Below are positions 8,262 through 16,572 of a stretch of 64,000 nt of DNA, piece after piece. Position 1 is the first letter of the stretch. Every line of letters begins with the position of its first letter. The translations under genes were made by a program, and so were the position numbers. The notes under the pieces were generated by a model. The model saw only the letters and a program-made list of their open reading frames with translations. It made no database searches and was not told the DNA's origin. The stretch is taken from positions 1,860,001-1,924,000 of the forward strand of contig NZ_CP032630.1 of NCBI RefSeq assembly GCF_003627075.1, written 5' to 3'. The stretch comes from Protaetiibacter intestinalis. GTDB taxonomy: Bacteria; Actinomycetota; Actinomycetes; Actinomycetales; Microbacteriaceae.

Positions 8262-10724
8262 ATGCCTCAGGTCCGCCCCGGTCTCGTGTCGGTCGTCCTC
8301 GTGAACTACCGCGGGACCGATGACACATTGGCGGCGATCGATGCGCTCGGAAAGCTGGACTGGCCCGCTGAGCGGCTCGAGATCATCGTCGTCGAGAACG
8401 CATCCGGTGACGATAGCCTGAAGCGTCTGCGCGCGGAAGCGTCGGAGGTCACGATCGTGCCGTCGAAGACGAATCTCGGATTCGCCGGAGGATGCAATCT
8501 CGGGGTGTCCCGCAGTTCCGGTGAGGTCGTCGCGTTCCTCAACAACGATGCTCGACCGGACGAGAACTGGATCGGCGCGGCGATGGAGGCGTTCGACCGC
8601 TCGCCGCGGGTCGGTGCCGTCGCGAGTCGGGTGCTCGACTGGGACGGCAAACTGGTTGACTTCGTCGATGCCGCGCTCACCTGGTACGGCATGGGCTACA
8701 AGCCGCTCACCGGTGACCGCCCGCCGTCGCGCGGTGACCAGGCCCATCCGGTGCTGTTCGGCACGGGCGCTGCGATGTTCGTGCGCCGGGAGGTGTACGA
8801 GGAGCTCGGAGGCTTCGACGAGCGCTACTTCATGTTCTTCGAGGACGTCGACTTCGGGTGGCGACTCAACCTCGCCGGGTGGCGGTTCTCGTATGAACCA
8901 GCCTCGCTCGCCTTCCATCGGCACCACGCGTCGATGAAGGACTTCGGTTCGTACCGAGAGCAGTACCTGTTGGAGCGCAATGCCCTCTTCACGCTCTACA
9001 AGAACCTCGAGTCGGAGGCGCTCAATCGAGTGCTCCCGGCCGCGATGGCCCTCGCGGTACGACGCAGCGTGGCCAAGGCAGGGGTGGACTCCGCCTCGCT
9101 CGACCTCCGTGCCGCCGTTTCCGACGAGACCGACCACGTCTCGGTGTCGCGGCAGTTGCTGCCCGGGGTCTTCGCGATCGATCAGTTCGTCAAGGAGCTC
9201 ACCGAGCTCGCGGCCGACCGGGAACGGATCCAAGAGGGCCGGCGCGTGAGCGATGCGAAGTTGTGGGCTCTGTTCGGAATGACCGACGTTCCCGCGTTCA
9301 CCGACGACTACTACCTGGACGGATACGAGAACATCGTGCAGACATTCGACGTGCTGAGCGAGCCGGCGCGCTCGCGCGTGTTGATCATCACGGGCGACCC
9401 GATCGGCCCGAAGCTTGCCGGTCCGGCCATCCGGGCCTGGAATATGGCGGAAATCCTCGCAGAGGACGCCGAGGTCCGCCTCCTCACCCTGCAGGGCGCC
9501 GCGCACATCGAGGCGCCGTTCGAGATCGTGCATGTGGCGCCCGGGAACGAGAAGGCCTTCGCTCTCCACGAGGCGTGGGCGGAGGTCATCGTCTTCCAGG
9601 GGCACGCGATGGCCGTCTTCGACACCCTGCGCCGCTCGTCGAAGATCCTCGTCGTCGATGTCTACGACCCCATGCACCTCGAACAGCTCGAGCAGGCGCG
9701 GGAGTTGGGGTCGGCGGCATGGGAGAAGCAGGTGTCCGACGCCACCGAGGTGCTCAACGAGCAACTCGAGCGGGGAGACTTCTTCCTCTGCGCCTCAGAG
9801 CGTCAGCGGCACTTCTACCTCGGCCAGCTCGCCGGTCTCGGTCGCGTCAACCCCTCCACCTACCGCGGTGACCCCGACCTGACCGGCCTCATCGCGGTGG
9901 CGCCATTCGGGTTGTCCGCGACCCCGCCTGTCCATGAGCGGGACGTTCTGCGAGGTGTGTTGCCGGGCATCACCGCCGACGACAAGGTGCTCATCTGGAG
10001 CGGGGGGCTCTACAACTGGTTCGACCCCGAAACGCTGATCCGGGCCGTCGCCGACCTCGAGGAACGCCGTGGTCGCGTGCGGCTCTTCTTCCAGGGCACC
10101 AAGCACCCGCATCCGGGCGTTCCCGAGATGGAGATCGTGGAGCGCTCGCGGCGCCTGGCGGGCGAGCTCGACGTGCTCGATCGCGCCGTCTTCTTCAACG
10201 ACTCATGGGTCGAATATGCAGACCGCCAGAATTACCTGCTCGAGGCGGATGCGGGGGTCAGCACCCACTTCGCCCACGTCGAGACGACATTCTCCTTTCG
10301 CACCCGAATCCTCGACTACCTCTGGGCGGGCCTTCCGATGGTCGTGACCGATGGCGACCATTTCGCCGGGCTGGTGCGCGAACGAGAACTCGGCATCGTC
10401 GTGCCGGCGGGCGACGTGGAGGCTCTGAGCGCCGCCCTGGAGAAGGTGCTGTTCGACGACGCGTTCCGAGATCGGGTTCGGGAGAATGTCGCGCGGGTGC
10501 GCGAGGACTACGTCTGGGAGCGCACTCTTCTGCCGCTCGTGGACTTCATTCGCGAACCGCGGCGCGCAGCCGATCGCAGTGTCGTGCTGCCGCGACGGAA
10601 ATCCGCGCGTCGTCGTCGCCGCTCGGGGCTCGGTCATGATGTTCGACAGGCCCTTCACTACCTCCGGCATGGGGGACCACGTGTTGTCGCGGAGAAGGTC
10701 TCCCGGCGCCTGCGGCGGTCGTGA
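8262..10724 (+). CDS. Bifunctional glycosyltransferase, GT2-GT4 fusion
   Basis: An 820-residue fusion. The N-terminal GT2 domain (about residues 5-270) has V-S-V-V-L-V-N-Y-R, V-V-E-N-A-S-G-D-D, F-L-N-N-D-A-R-P-D and the E-D-V-D-F-G-W-R motif of rhamnosyltransferase-type enzymes. A linker with helical character leads to a GT4/GT-B half (about residues 370-780) with I-W-S-G-G-L-Y-N-W near 577 and an E-A-D-A-G-V-S-T region, the usual donor-binding side. Such proteins can add two successive sugars in the cytoplasm. The C-terminus is very basic (Arg/Lys-rich, residues 765-820) and may bind membrane or nucleic acid. SD GGAAGAGAG precedes ATG 8262; TAGGCT at 8220-8225 could be the -10. The stop overlaps the next GTG by 4 nt. 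Confidence 0.85.
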   Translation: MPQVRPGLVSVVLVNYRGTDDTLAAIDALGKLDWPAERLEIIVVENASGDDSLKRLRAEASEVTIVPSKTNLGFAGGCNLGVSRSSGEVVAFLNNDARPDENWIGAAMEAFDRSPRVGAVASRVLDWDGKLVDFVDAALTWYGMGYKPLTGDRPPSRGDQAHPVLFGTGAAMFVRREVYEELGGFDERYFMFFEDVDFGWRLNLAGWRFSYEPASLAFHRHHASMKDFGSYREQYLLERNALFTLYKNLESEALNRVLPAAMALAVRRSVAKAGVDSASLDLRAAVSDETDHVSVSRQLLPGVFAIDQFVKELTELAADRERIQEGRRVSDAKLWALFGMTDVPAFTDDYYLDGYENIVQTFDVLSEPARSRVLIITGDPIGPKLAGPAIRAWNMAEILAEDAEVRLLTLQGAAHIEAPFEIVHVAPGNEKAFALHEAWAEVIVFQGHAMAVFDTLRRSSKILVVDVYDPMHLEQLEQARELGSAAWEKQVSDATEVLNEQLERGDFFLCASERQRHFYLGQLAGLGRVNPSTYRGDPDLTGLIAVAPFGLSATPPVHERDVLRGVLPGITADDKVLIWSGGLYNWFDPETLIRAVADLEERRGRVRLFFQGTKHPHPGVPEMEIVERSRRLAGELDVLDRAVFFNDSWVEYADRQNYLLEADAGVSTHFAHVETTFSFRTRILDYLWAGLPMVVTDGDHFAGLVRERELGIVVPAGDVEALSAALEKVLFDDAFRDRVRENVARVREDYVWERTLLPLVDFIREPRRAADRSVVLPRRKSARRRRRSGLGHDVRQALHYLRHGGPRVVAEKVSRRLRRS

Positions 10725-11710
10725 GCGCACCCCGCATCTCGGTCGCCCTGTGCACCCGCAACGGTGGCCGTTTCGTCGCCGAACAGTTGCGGAGCATCCT
10801 GGAGCAGTCGCATCCCGTCGATCAGATCGTCGTCTCCGACGATGCATCGACCGACGACACCGTGGCGGTCGTCCGGGCCGTGCTCGACGAGCACCCTGCC
10901 TCCGACCGTTCCGACGTCGTCCTCACGAATGAGCGCCCGCTGGGGGTCACCTCGAACTTCGAGCAGGCGATCGCAGCCTGCTCAGGTGATCTGATCATCC
11001 TCTCCGATCAAGACGATGTGTGGCATGCCGAGCGGGTGGCGAGCGCGGTACAGACGTTGGGAGAGCCGGGCGCGTCGCTGGTGCACAGCGACGCGCGACT
11101 GGTCGACGCCGATGGGCGTGACCTTGGTGTCTCCCTTTTGCGCGCCCTCGAAGTCTCCGATGCCGACACGCAGCGTATTCTCGCGCGCGATGCGGTGCAC
11201 GTCTTCATCCGACGCAATCTCGCGACAGGTGCGACGATCGCGTTTCGGCGGGAGCTCTTCTCGCTCTGCCGGCCGTTCCCTCCCATCTGGCTGCACGATG
11301 AGTGGCTCGCGATGATCGCGGCCGCGACGGGGGGGCTTCGCCTGGATCTCCGCGAGCTCATCGACTATCGGCAGCACGGAGGGAATGAGGTTGGCGCGCG
11401 CGTGCCCACGTTCGCGGACAAGCTCGGTCGGCTCAGCGAGGTCCGCGGCGAGCACAACGTGCGACTCGCTGAGCGCGCAGCGGAACTCGCCCGGAGGGTG
11501 CCCGCGCTACCGGACGTCGATCCCGATGTCGTACGCCTGGTCGATGACAAGGCGGCGTTCGAACGATTCCGTGCAGAGCTTTCGCCGCATCGCCTGCGTC
11601 GGCTCGCACCGGTTATCCGTCGGGCGCGACGAGGCGACTACGCGCGGTTGTCCAGCCGCGGGGGTCTCGACGTGTTCCGCGATCTGTTGCAGCCAGCAAC
11701 GAAAGGCTGA
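10721..11710 (+). CDS. GT2 family glycosyltransferase
   Basis: A 329-residue family-2 glycosyltransferase with R-I-S-V-A-L-C-T-R-N-G-G at the N-terminus, V-V-S-D-D-A-S-T-D-D-T near residue 38, I-L-S-D-Q-D-D-V-W near residue 90 (the D-x-D region), and W-L-H-D-E-W-L acceptor-side residues near 190. This pattern matches rhamnosyl- or galactofuranosyltransferase-like enzymes of O-antigen and capsule clusters. GTG 10721 overlaps the stop of the upstream GT2-GT4 gene (GTGA), so the two are co-translated and probably act one after the other on the same repeat unit. The C-terminal 60 residues are basic. The donor sugar cannot be deduced from sequence alone. Confidence 0.85.
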   Translation: MSAPRISVALCTRNGGRFVAEQLRSILEQSHPVDQIVVSDDASTDDTVAVVRAVLDEHPASDRSDVVLTNERPLGVTSNFEQAIAACSGDLIILSDQDDVWHAERVASAVQTLGEPGASLVHSDARLVDADGRDLGVSLLRALEVSDADTQRILARDAVHVFIRRNLATGATIAFRRELFSLCRPFPPIWLHDEWLAMIAAATGGLRLDLRELIDYRQHGGNEVGARVPTFADKLGRLSEVRGEHNVRLAERAAELARRVPALPDVDPDVVRLVDDKAAFERFRAELSPHRLRRLAPVIRRARRGDYARLSSRGGLDVFRDLLQPATKG

Positions 11711-11717
11711 ACCGGCA

Positions 11718-12089
11718 TCAGCGAGCGTCTTCGCCCTGCTGCGCCTCCTCGATCTCGCGCACATGCAGTTCCAGGAGCGCCACCGTCTCGGCGAGCGCTC
11801 GGGTCTTGCGCTCGAGCGTCGTGAGTTCGGTGCTGTGCTGGATGCAGACGAGGAAGAGCAACGCGATGCTCACGAAGAACACGAGGTTGGTTGGAACCGA
11901 GATGCCGATCAGTGCGGCGATCCAATCGAGCGTGCCGGGGAAGATGCTCACGATGAGTGCGAGCAGGCCGCCTCCCAACCACAGGATCGCATGCCTCTCC
12001 CTCAGTCGCTGTCGACGGAGGGACTCGATCACCACGATTAGCACGAACAGTGCGCTGAGGACTCCGAACGCGTAGAGGATCGGGCTCAT
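11718..12089 (-). CDS. DUF2304 membrane protein
   Basis: A 123-residue protein with three hydrophobic segments (about residues 4-22, 35-51 and 63-84) followed by a cytoplasmic Glu/Lys-rich helix likely to form a coiled coil (residues 88-118). The arrangement and the sequence around R-H-A-I-L-W-L match DUF2304 proteins, which almost always sit next to a DPM1-like GT2 transferase and are thought to help it work at the membrane. Here the ATG overlaps the stop of exactly such a gene by 4 nt. It ends 7 bp from the convergent GT2 gene. A role in anchoring or regulating the partner transferase is inferred from context only. Confidence 0.75.
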   Translation of the reverse strand: MSPILYAFGVLSALFVLIVVIESLRRQRLRERHAILWLGGGLLALIVSIFPGTLDWIAALIGISVPTNLVFFVSIALLFLVCIQHSTELTTLERKTRALAETVALLELHVREIEEAQQGEDAR

Positions 12090-12820
12090 GGTCTCGCGGC
12101 TTCCGCGTAGGTGGACCGGGGATGAATCAGTGCGAACACGAGAGCGATCATCGCTCGTCCCAGGAAAACGGTCGACTTGAACGGTCCGTGCGATGGAGAC
12201 CCGCCCGCTCGGGGTCTCATCGCGACCGGGACCTGCGTGACACGACAGTCGCTGCGGGCCGCGATGACCAGCGCTTCCACCGTGTCGCCGAGATACTCGG
12301 CGGGATAGTGCTCGGCGAAGAGGCGGATCGCGCGGTCGCCCGCGGCCTTGAACCCCGATGTGCTGTCGGTCAGCCTGTGGCCCGTCACGCGGCTGAGTAC
12401 CGCCGAGAGGATACCCATCGCCCACTTGCGCGGCCCCCGAACGCGGTAATCGCCGACGCCGGCGAATCTCGCGCCGATCACGAGGTCTGCGTCGTCGAGC
12501 GCTCCCACGAGAGTGGCGATCGCGGCCGGATCGTGCTGGCCGTCCGCGTCGAGTTGAACGACGACGTCATATCCGTGCGCCGCACCATATCGGTAGCCGG
12601 TGCGCATGGCGCCGCCAACACCCAGGTTGAAGGGAAGGGACGCTGTGCGCGCGCCGCTCGCCTGGGCGACGGCGGCGGTCCCGTCGCGAGACCCGTCGTC
12701 GACGACGAGGCAGTCCACCTCGGGGGCGACCCGCTGCAACTCCCGGATGACTGCCGGCAACGTCTCCGCCTCGTTGTATGCCGGGATCACGACGAGGACC
12801 CGCGGTGTCTCGTTGCCCAT
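12086..12820 (-). CDS. DPM1-like polyprenyl-phosphate glycosyltransferase (GT2)
   Basis: A 244-residue GT2 enzyme of the dolichol-phosphate-mannose synthase type, with V-L-V-V-I-P-A-Y-N-E-A-E-T-L-P, V-V-D-D-G-S-R-D-G-T and Q-L-D-A-D-G-Q-H-D-P, the classical DPM1/DPG signatures. It should transfer a hexose from a nucleotide sugar to a polyprenyl phosphate, producing a lipid-linked donor for GT-C enzymes working outside the membrane. The two large membrane proteins of the locus (1552-3015 and 12855-14336) are candidate users. ATG 12820 lies 6 nt after a TAGAGT hexamer, which suggests a leaderless start. The stop overlaps the DUF2304 start by 4 nt. Confidence 0.9.
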   Translation of the reverse strand: MGNETPRVLVVIPAYNEAETLPAVIRELQRVAPEVDCLVVDDGSRDGTAAVAQASGARTASLPFNLGVGGAMRTGYRYGAAHGYDVVVQLDADGQHDPAAIATLVGALDDADLVIGARFAGVGDYRVRGPRKWAMGILSAVLSRVTGHRLTDSTSGFKAAGDRAIRLFAEHYPAEYLGDTVEALVIAARSDCRVTQVPVAMRPRAGGSPSHGPFKSTVFLGRAMIALVFALIHPRSTYAEAARP

Positions 12821-12826
12821 GAAAGC

Positions 12827-12832
12827 ACTCTA
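12827..12832 (-). promoter_or_regulatory. -10 element of leaderless DPM1-like gene
   Basis: TAGAGT on the minus strand, 6 nt before ATG 12820. It lies in the 34-bp gap after the DUF2142 gene, so the pair can be expressed independently of that gene. Confidence 0.5.
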
Positions 12833-12854
12833 CTGGGCGGTCGTCGAGTGCCAT

Positions 12855-14336
12855 CTATCGCTCAACGGGCGCGGGGGCGACTACCGCGTGACTGCTGCGG
12901 GCGACCATGATCAAGAATGTCGCCAATGCGATCGATCCCACCACCCAAACCCAGGTGGGTCCGAATCCCACCTTCCACCACCACTCCGCCTGACCATCGA
13001 GATCCACCCCACCGACATCGTCGCCGGTAACGTAGCGTCGGATGTTGGTGTGCAGCGCCACCGCGTTGGCGATCGAGAGTCCGCCGACCACGATGCCCAT
13101 CTGAGCGCCGGACAGCCCGAGGTCGTCGCGGGAACGCCACAGCGCGACTCCGGCGAGAAGGATGATGAGCGGCAGAACATAGCGTGGCTGCACGGCGGTT
13201 CCCACCATCACTCCGTCGTGGACGAGGATGTACATCGGCACCACCACGAGCGCGGCGAACGCCGCGATCACGGTGATCGCCTTTCGCAGATCGGGGCGAC
13301 CGATTCCGACGAACAGCCCGGCGCCGTAGATGATGAGCGTGGTCACCCAGACGACTCCCGGCATCGTGGTATCCAGCCAGCCAAGGCCCCAGGTGCCGAA
13401 TACTCCGCTCCACAGCTGCGGGAGCAGGAGGAGGTTTCCGAAGATGAGCGTGATCAGGGAGGCGTCTCCCGTGGAGGTGTCCGGCGCGACGATGGCCGAC
13501 TGCCCGACGCTCAGGAAGAACGAGACGGCGACCACACAGATCCCGACACCGAGCAGGCTCGACATCCAGAACCGTCGGGAGTTCTCGAACAGGAGGATCG
13601 AGGCCGCGCCGACCCCGAGCACAGCGTAGACGGCGGAGTCGGCGCGAGCGCCCGAGCCCATGACGGCGGCGAGTACCGCCAATGAGGCGAAGGCGATGCG
13701 GTGCCCGCGGCGGCTCTCGCGTAGATATTCGGCATAGGCGACCCACAGCGTCATGGCTGAAAGCACCGACCAGCTACTGGGGTTGAGGCTCGGGATGAGG
13801 AAGATCCCGAGGGGGATCGAACTTATCGCCGCGGCCCACAACAACGGTGCGCGGCGGCCCCGCGGGAGGAGCAGGTAGAGCGCCGTCGTGAGGGCCACGA
13901 AGATGGCTGCGTTGACGAGTCGCATGGCGATCACGGACGCGTCCAGGCTCTGGCTCGCGAACACGGCGAACAACCCATAGAACAGCGGTGGATATCCGCC
14001 GGCGAAGTTACCGCGATTGGTGTTGACGAGCTCGTCCATGGGCGACAGCGTGCACGAGGCGCTCTTCTCCGAGTCGAACGCGAAGCAGCCCGCGCTCTCC
14101 AGAAGAGGGAGAGGCACGCGGCGCTCGGTTGGCGCGTCGCCCTCCTCGCAGAGGCCGGGTCGTTCGCCGAGTCCGCACCAGATGCTCGTGAGGTGGTAGT
14201 CCTCGTCGGGGCTCGCTCCGGGCGGGGAGGCGAGCGCCCAGCTGCCGAGAGCGATCAGCAGAGCGGCCGGCATGATGAGCGCTCGCAGGATCGCGGGTAC
14301 GCGCGAGCGCGCGGCGGTCGAACGGAACTCGGGCAC
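12855..14336 (-). CDS. DUF2142 family membrane protein
   Basis: A 493-residue integral membrane protein. After an N-terminal helix (about residues 15-37) comes S-P-P-G-A-S-P-D-E-D-Y-H, whose D-E-x-x-H resembles the conserved acidic motif of DUF2142 and other GT-C-like proteins. About ten further helices follow. Two Cys pairs in the first extracytoplasmic loop (W-C-G-L near residue 54 and the Cys residues near 85-94) could form disulfides. The length fits the family, which is found in cell-surface polysaccharide clusters and is suspected of glycosyl transfer from polyprenyl donors. It starts at GTG 14336, leaderless by spacing, is divergent from the next GT2 gene and lies upstream of the DPM1-like gene that may supply its donor. 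The biochemical activity is an inference. Confidence 0.75.
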   Translation of the reverse strand: MPEFRSTAARSRVPAILRALIMPAALLIALGSWALASPPGASPDEDYHLTSIWCGLGERPGLCEEGDAPTERRVPLPLLESAGCFAFDSEKSASCTLSPMDELVNTNRGNFAGGYPPLFYGLFAVFASQSLDASVIAMRLVNAAIFVALTTALYLLLPRGRRAPLLWAAAISSIPLGIFLIPSLNPSSWSVLSAMTLWVAYAEYLRESRRGHRIAFASLAVLAAVMGSGARADSAVYAVLGVGAASILLFENSRRFWMSSLLGVGICVVAVSFFLSVGQSAIVAPDTSTGDASLITLIFGNLLLLPQLWSGVFGTWGLGWLDTTMPGVVWVTTLIIYGAGLFVGIGRPDLRKAITVIAAFAALVVVPMYILVHDGVMVGTAVQPRYVLPLIILLAGVALWRSRDDLGLSGAQMGIVVGGLSIANAVALHTNIRRYVTGDDVGGVDLDGQAEWWWKVGFGPTWVWVVGSIALATFLIMVARSSHAVVAPAPVER

Positions 14337-14342
14337 GTGCCA

Positions 14343-14348
14343 ACGTTA
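14343..14348 (-). promoter_or_regulatory. -10 element of leaderless DUF2142 gene
   Basis: TAACGT on the minus strand, 6 nt before GTG 14336. Confidence 0.5.
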
Positions 14349-14425
14349 GTGTGTCGGGCCCGCCGCCTTCGCCGAATAGTATTGAAGGTCGTCGGTTTCG
14401 TGGGCGGAAGATGAGTGGAGAGCGG

Positions 14426-15502
14426 ATGTCGGACGTTGCAGGCGATGCCGACCGAATCGAGTTGTCCGTCGTCATCCCCACGTTCAATGCGGCTCCGTGG
14501 CTTTCCTCGACGCTCGATGCGATGATCGAGGCGGTGGTTCGCAGTGGGATGACTGCTGAGATCATCGTGGTCGACGACGGTTCGACTGACGAGACGTCCC
14601 TGGTGCTCGAAGGTTTTCGGGAACGGACCGTGGTGCCCCTGCGTGTGATCTCCCAGAACAATCGAGGACGTTTCCTGGCGCGCTGGGCGGGGGTCAGTGC
14701 GGCCGCCGCGCACCGCGTGCTGCTTCTCGACGCACGTGTCGTCCTCGACGCGGGATCGCTCGCGCACGTCGCCGCGCATCCGGAGGTCGAGAGCTGGAAC
14801 GGTCATGTTGTCACCGACCCCGCCACTCCGCTCGTCGGCAGGTTCTGGGAGGTTCCGACGTCGGTCTTCTGGCGACACTATCTCGCACGACCGCGACCGA
14901 TCGACATCACCTCGCAACTGTTCGACCGGGTCCCCAAAGGCACAGGCTGCCTCATCATCGGTCGAGACGAGTATCTCCGTGTCGCCCGCGAGGAGTGGCC
15001 CGACGAAGCCACCGCGCATCTCGTCTCGGACGACACCAAGCTGCTGCGATCCCTCGTCGCCAGCGCACCGCTACGGCTCGACCCCGGCTTCGCCGCCGTC
15101 TACCGTCCGCGTACGAGCGTGCCGAGCTTCCTCTCGCACGCGTTCACGCGCGGCACGCTGTTCGTCGACAGCTACGCGGGGACCACCCGCGGTCGGAATC
15201 TGGCCCTGGTGGCGCTCATCGCATTGCCGCCGCTCGCACTATTCACGGTCGTCGTCCTCGCGGGCGTTGGCGCCTGGGGTGCTTTCGCCAGCCTGCTGGT
15301 GGCTGTCGTTCTCGCACTCGCGGCGCTCCCCGTCGCGGCACTGCTCGCCCGCTGCAGTTGGCGTCCGGTGCTCTCGTACCTCGTCTACGTGCTGCCCTTC
15401 GGGGCGGTGTTCTGGGCCGGACTGACTCGAGGGGCTGTCGTGCACCGGTCAGCCTTCCGGCACGGGAGGGGCGGCGATCGCATTACCGTTGAGTCTCGAT
15501 GA
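14426..15502 (+). CDS. GT2 glycosyltransferase with C-terminal membrane helices
   Basis: A 358-residue protein. The GT2 domain starts with L-S-V-V-I-P-T-F-N and has I-I-V-V-D-D-G-S-T-D-E-T near residue 45. About residues 255-340 form two or three hydrophobic helices, so the enzyme is membrane-anchored, like polyprenyl-linked or processive GT2 enzymes. ATG 14426 is preferred because GGAGAG (14417-14422) is well placed; ATG 14411 in the same frame is the alternative. TAGTAT at 14377-14382 could be the -10, giving a leader of about 37 nt. Its stop overlaps the next ATG (15499) by 4 nt, starting a tight run of three genes: this transferase, a WecB-like epimerase and a flippase. It could be the initiating or an early transferase. 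Confidence 0.8.
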   Translation: MSDVAGDADRIELSVVIPTFNAAPWLSSTLDAMIEAVVRSGMTAEIIVVDDGSTDETSLVLEGFRERTVVPLRVISQNNRGRFLARWAGVSAAAAHRVLLLDARVVLDAGSLAHVAAHPEVESWNGHVVTDPATPLVGRFWEVPTSVFWRHYLARPRPIDITSQLFDRVPKGTGCLIIGRDEYLRVAREEWPDEATAHLVSDDTKLLRSLVASAPLRLDPGFAAVYRPRTSVPSFLSHAFTRGTLFVDSYAGTTRGRNLALVALIALPPLALFTVVVLAGVGAWGAFASLLVAVVLALAALPVAALLARCSWRPVLSYLVYVLPFGAVFWAGLTRGAVVHRSAFRHGRGGDRITVESR

Positions 15503-16572
15503 TCATCTTCGTATACGGCACCACGGCAGAGGCGATCAAGATCGCTCCGGTGGCGCGCCGCCTTGCGGCTCGCGGCATCGCATTCCAGCAGTGGCTGACC
15601 ATGCAGCACACCGACTCCCTGCGCGAGATCCTGCCGACTCTCGGCCTTCCACAGCCCGACCGCATCATCGCGGACGGCAATCGCGGCAAGCCGCTCAAGA
15701 CCAAGGGCGACGTCGTCCACTGGCTCTGGGCGGTGGTGCGCTGGGTAGCCCGCAACGCACGCACATTGCGCTCCGAGCTGCCCGACGACACGGTGATCGT
15801 GGTGCACGGTGACACCATGACGACCGTCGTTGGTGCCTGGCTCGCACGGCGAATCCGTGTGCCGAGCGCCCATATCGAGGCCGGCCTACGTTCCGGCAAC
15901 TGGCGGCATCCGTTCCCGGAGGAGCTCGATCGGCGCATCGTGGGCCATCTCGCGACCATCCATTATCCGCCGTCGGACGAAGCAGCCGAACACCTGCGAG
16001 GTCGCGACAACGTGGTGAACACCCACCGCAACACCGTCGTCGATGCTGTGCTCGATCAGGGCGAGGACGCGACGGTCGGTGAGCCGTACGGCGTCGTGCT
16101 GCTTCATCGCTTCGAGTTCATCTCGAACCCGGCGCTGGTCGACGAGACGATCGGGACGATCGCGGAGCATGCCGCGGTTCCCCTGCGCCTGATGGTCGAC
16201 GCGTACTCGGAGGGAGCATTGCGCGAAGCGCTCGACCGGCATGACAAGCGCGGGGTGTTCCAGCCGCAACCCAAGTTGCGTCATCAGGAGTTCATCGGTC
16301 TACTCAAGGGAGCGGAGTTCATCGTCACGGACTCCGGCGGGATCCAGGCGGAGGCGGCGCTGTTGGGCGTGCCGACTCTCATCCATCGAAAGGCGACCGA
16401 GCAGCACGAGGGCATCGGGGCGAACATCACCCTGTCCCAGTGGGATCAGAGCGTGGTCACGCGGTTCCTCGAGGAGTACGAGCACCATCGTGTGCCACTG
16501 CAGGTGCCTGAGATCTCGCCCTCCGACATCATCGTGGAAGACCTCATCTCTCGCGGATTCGCTCGAACATGA
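15499..16572 (+). CDS. WecB/WbpI-like UDP-GlcNAc 2-epimerase, divergent
   Basis: A 357-residue GT-B-fold epimerase. The family motifs are present in altered form: G-T-T-A-E-A-I-K replaces the usual G-T-R-P-E-A-I-K at the N-terminus, H-I-E-A-G-L-R-S is intact near residue 124, P-F-P-E-E-L-D-R follows, and the C-terminal box reads T-D-S-G-G-I-Q-A-E-A instead of the common Q-E-E-A, then R-K-A-T-E-Q-H-E. The fold therefore looks complete but the substrate may differ from plain UDP-GlcNAc. WbpI, which epimerises UDP-GlcNAc(3NAc)A at C2, is a close relative and would fit the diamino-sugar genes nearby. It is coupled to the genes on both sides by ATGA overlaps (15499-15502 and 16569-16572). Confidence 0.8.
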   Translation: MIIFVYGTTAEAIKIAPVARRLAARGIAFQQWLTMQHTDSLREILPTLGLPQPDRIIADGNRGKPLKTKGDVVHWLWAVVRWVARNARTLRSELPDDTVIVVHGDTMTTVVGAWLARRIRVPSAHIEAGLRSGNWRHPFPEELDRRIVGHLATIHYPPSDEAAEHLRGRDNVVNTHRNTVVDAVLDQGEDATVGEPYGVVLLHRFEFISNPALVDETIGTIAEHAAVPLRLMVDAYSEGALREALDRHDKRGVFQPQPKLRHQEFIGLLKGAEFIVTDSGGIQAEAALLGVPTLIHRKATEQHEGIGANITLSQWDQSVVTRFLEEYEHHRVPLQVPEISPSDIIVEDLISRGFART

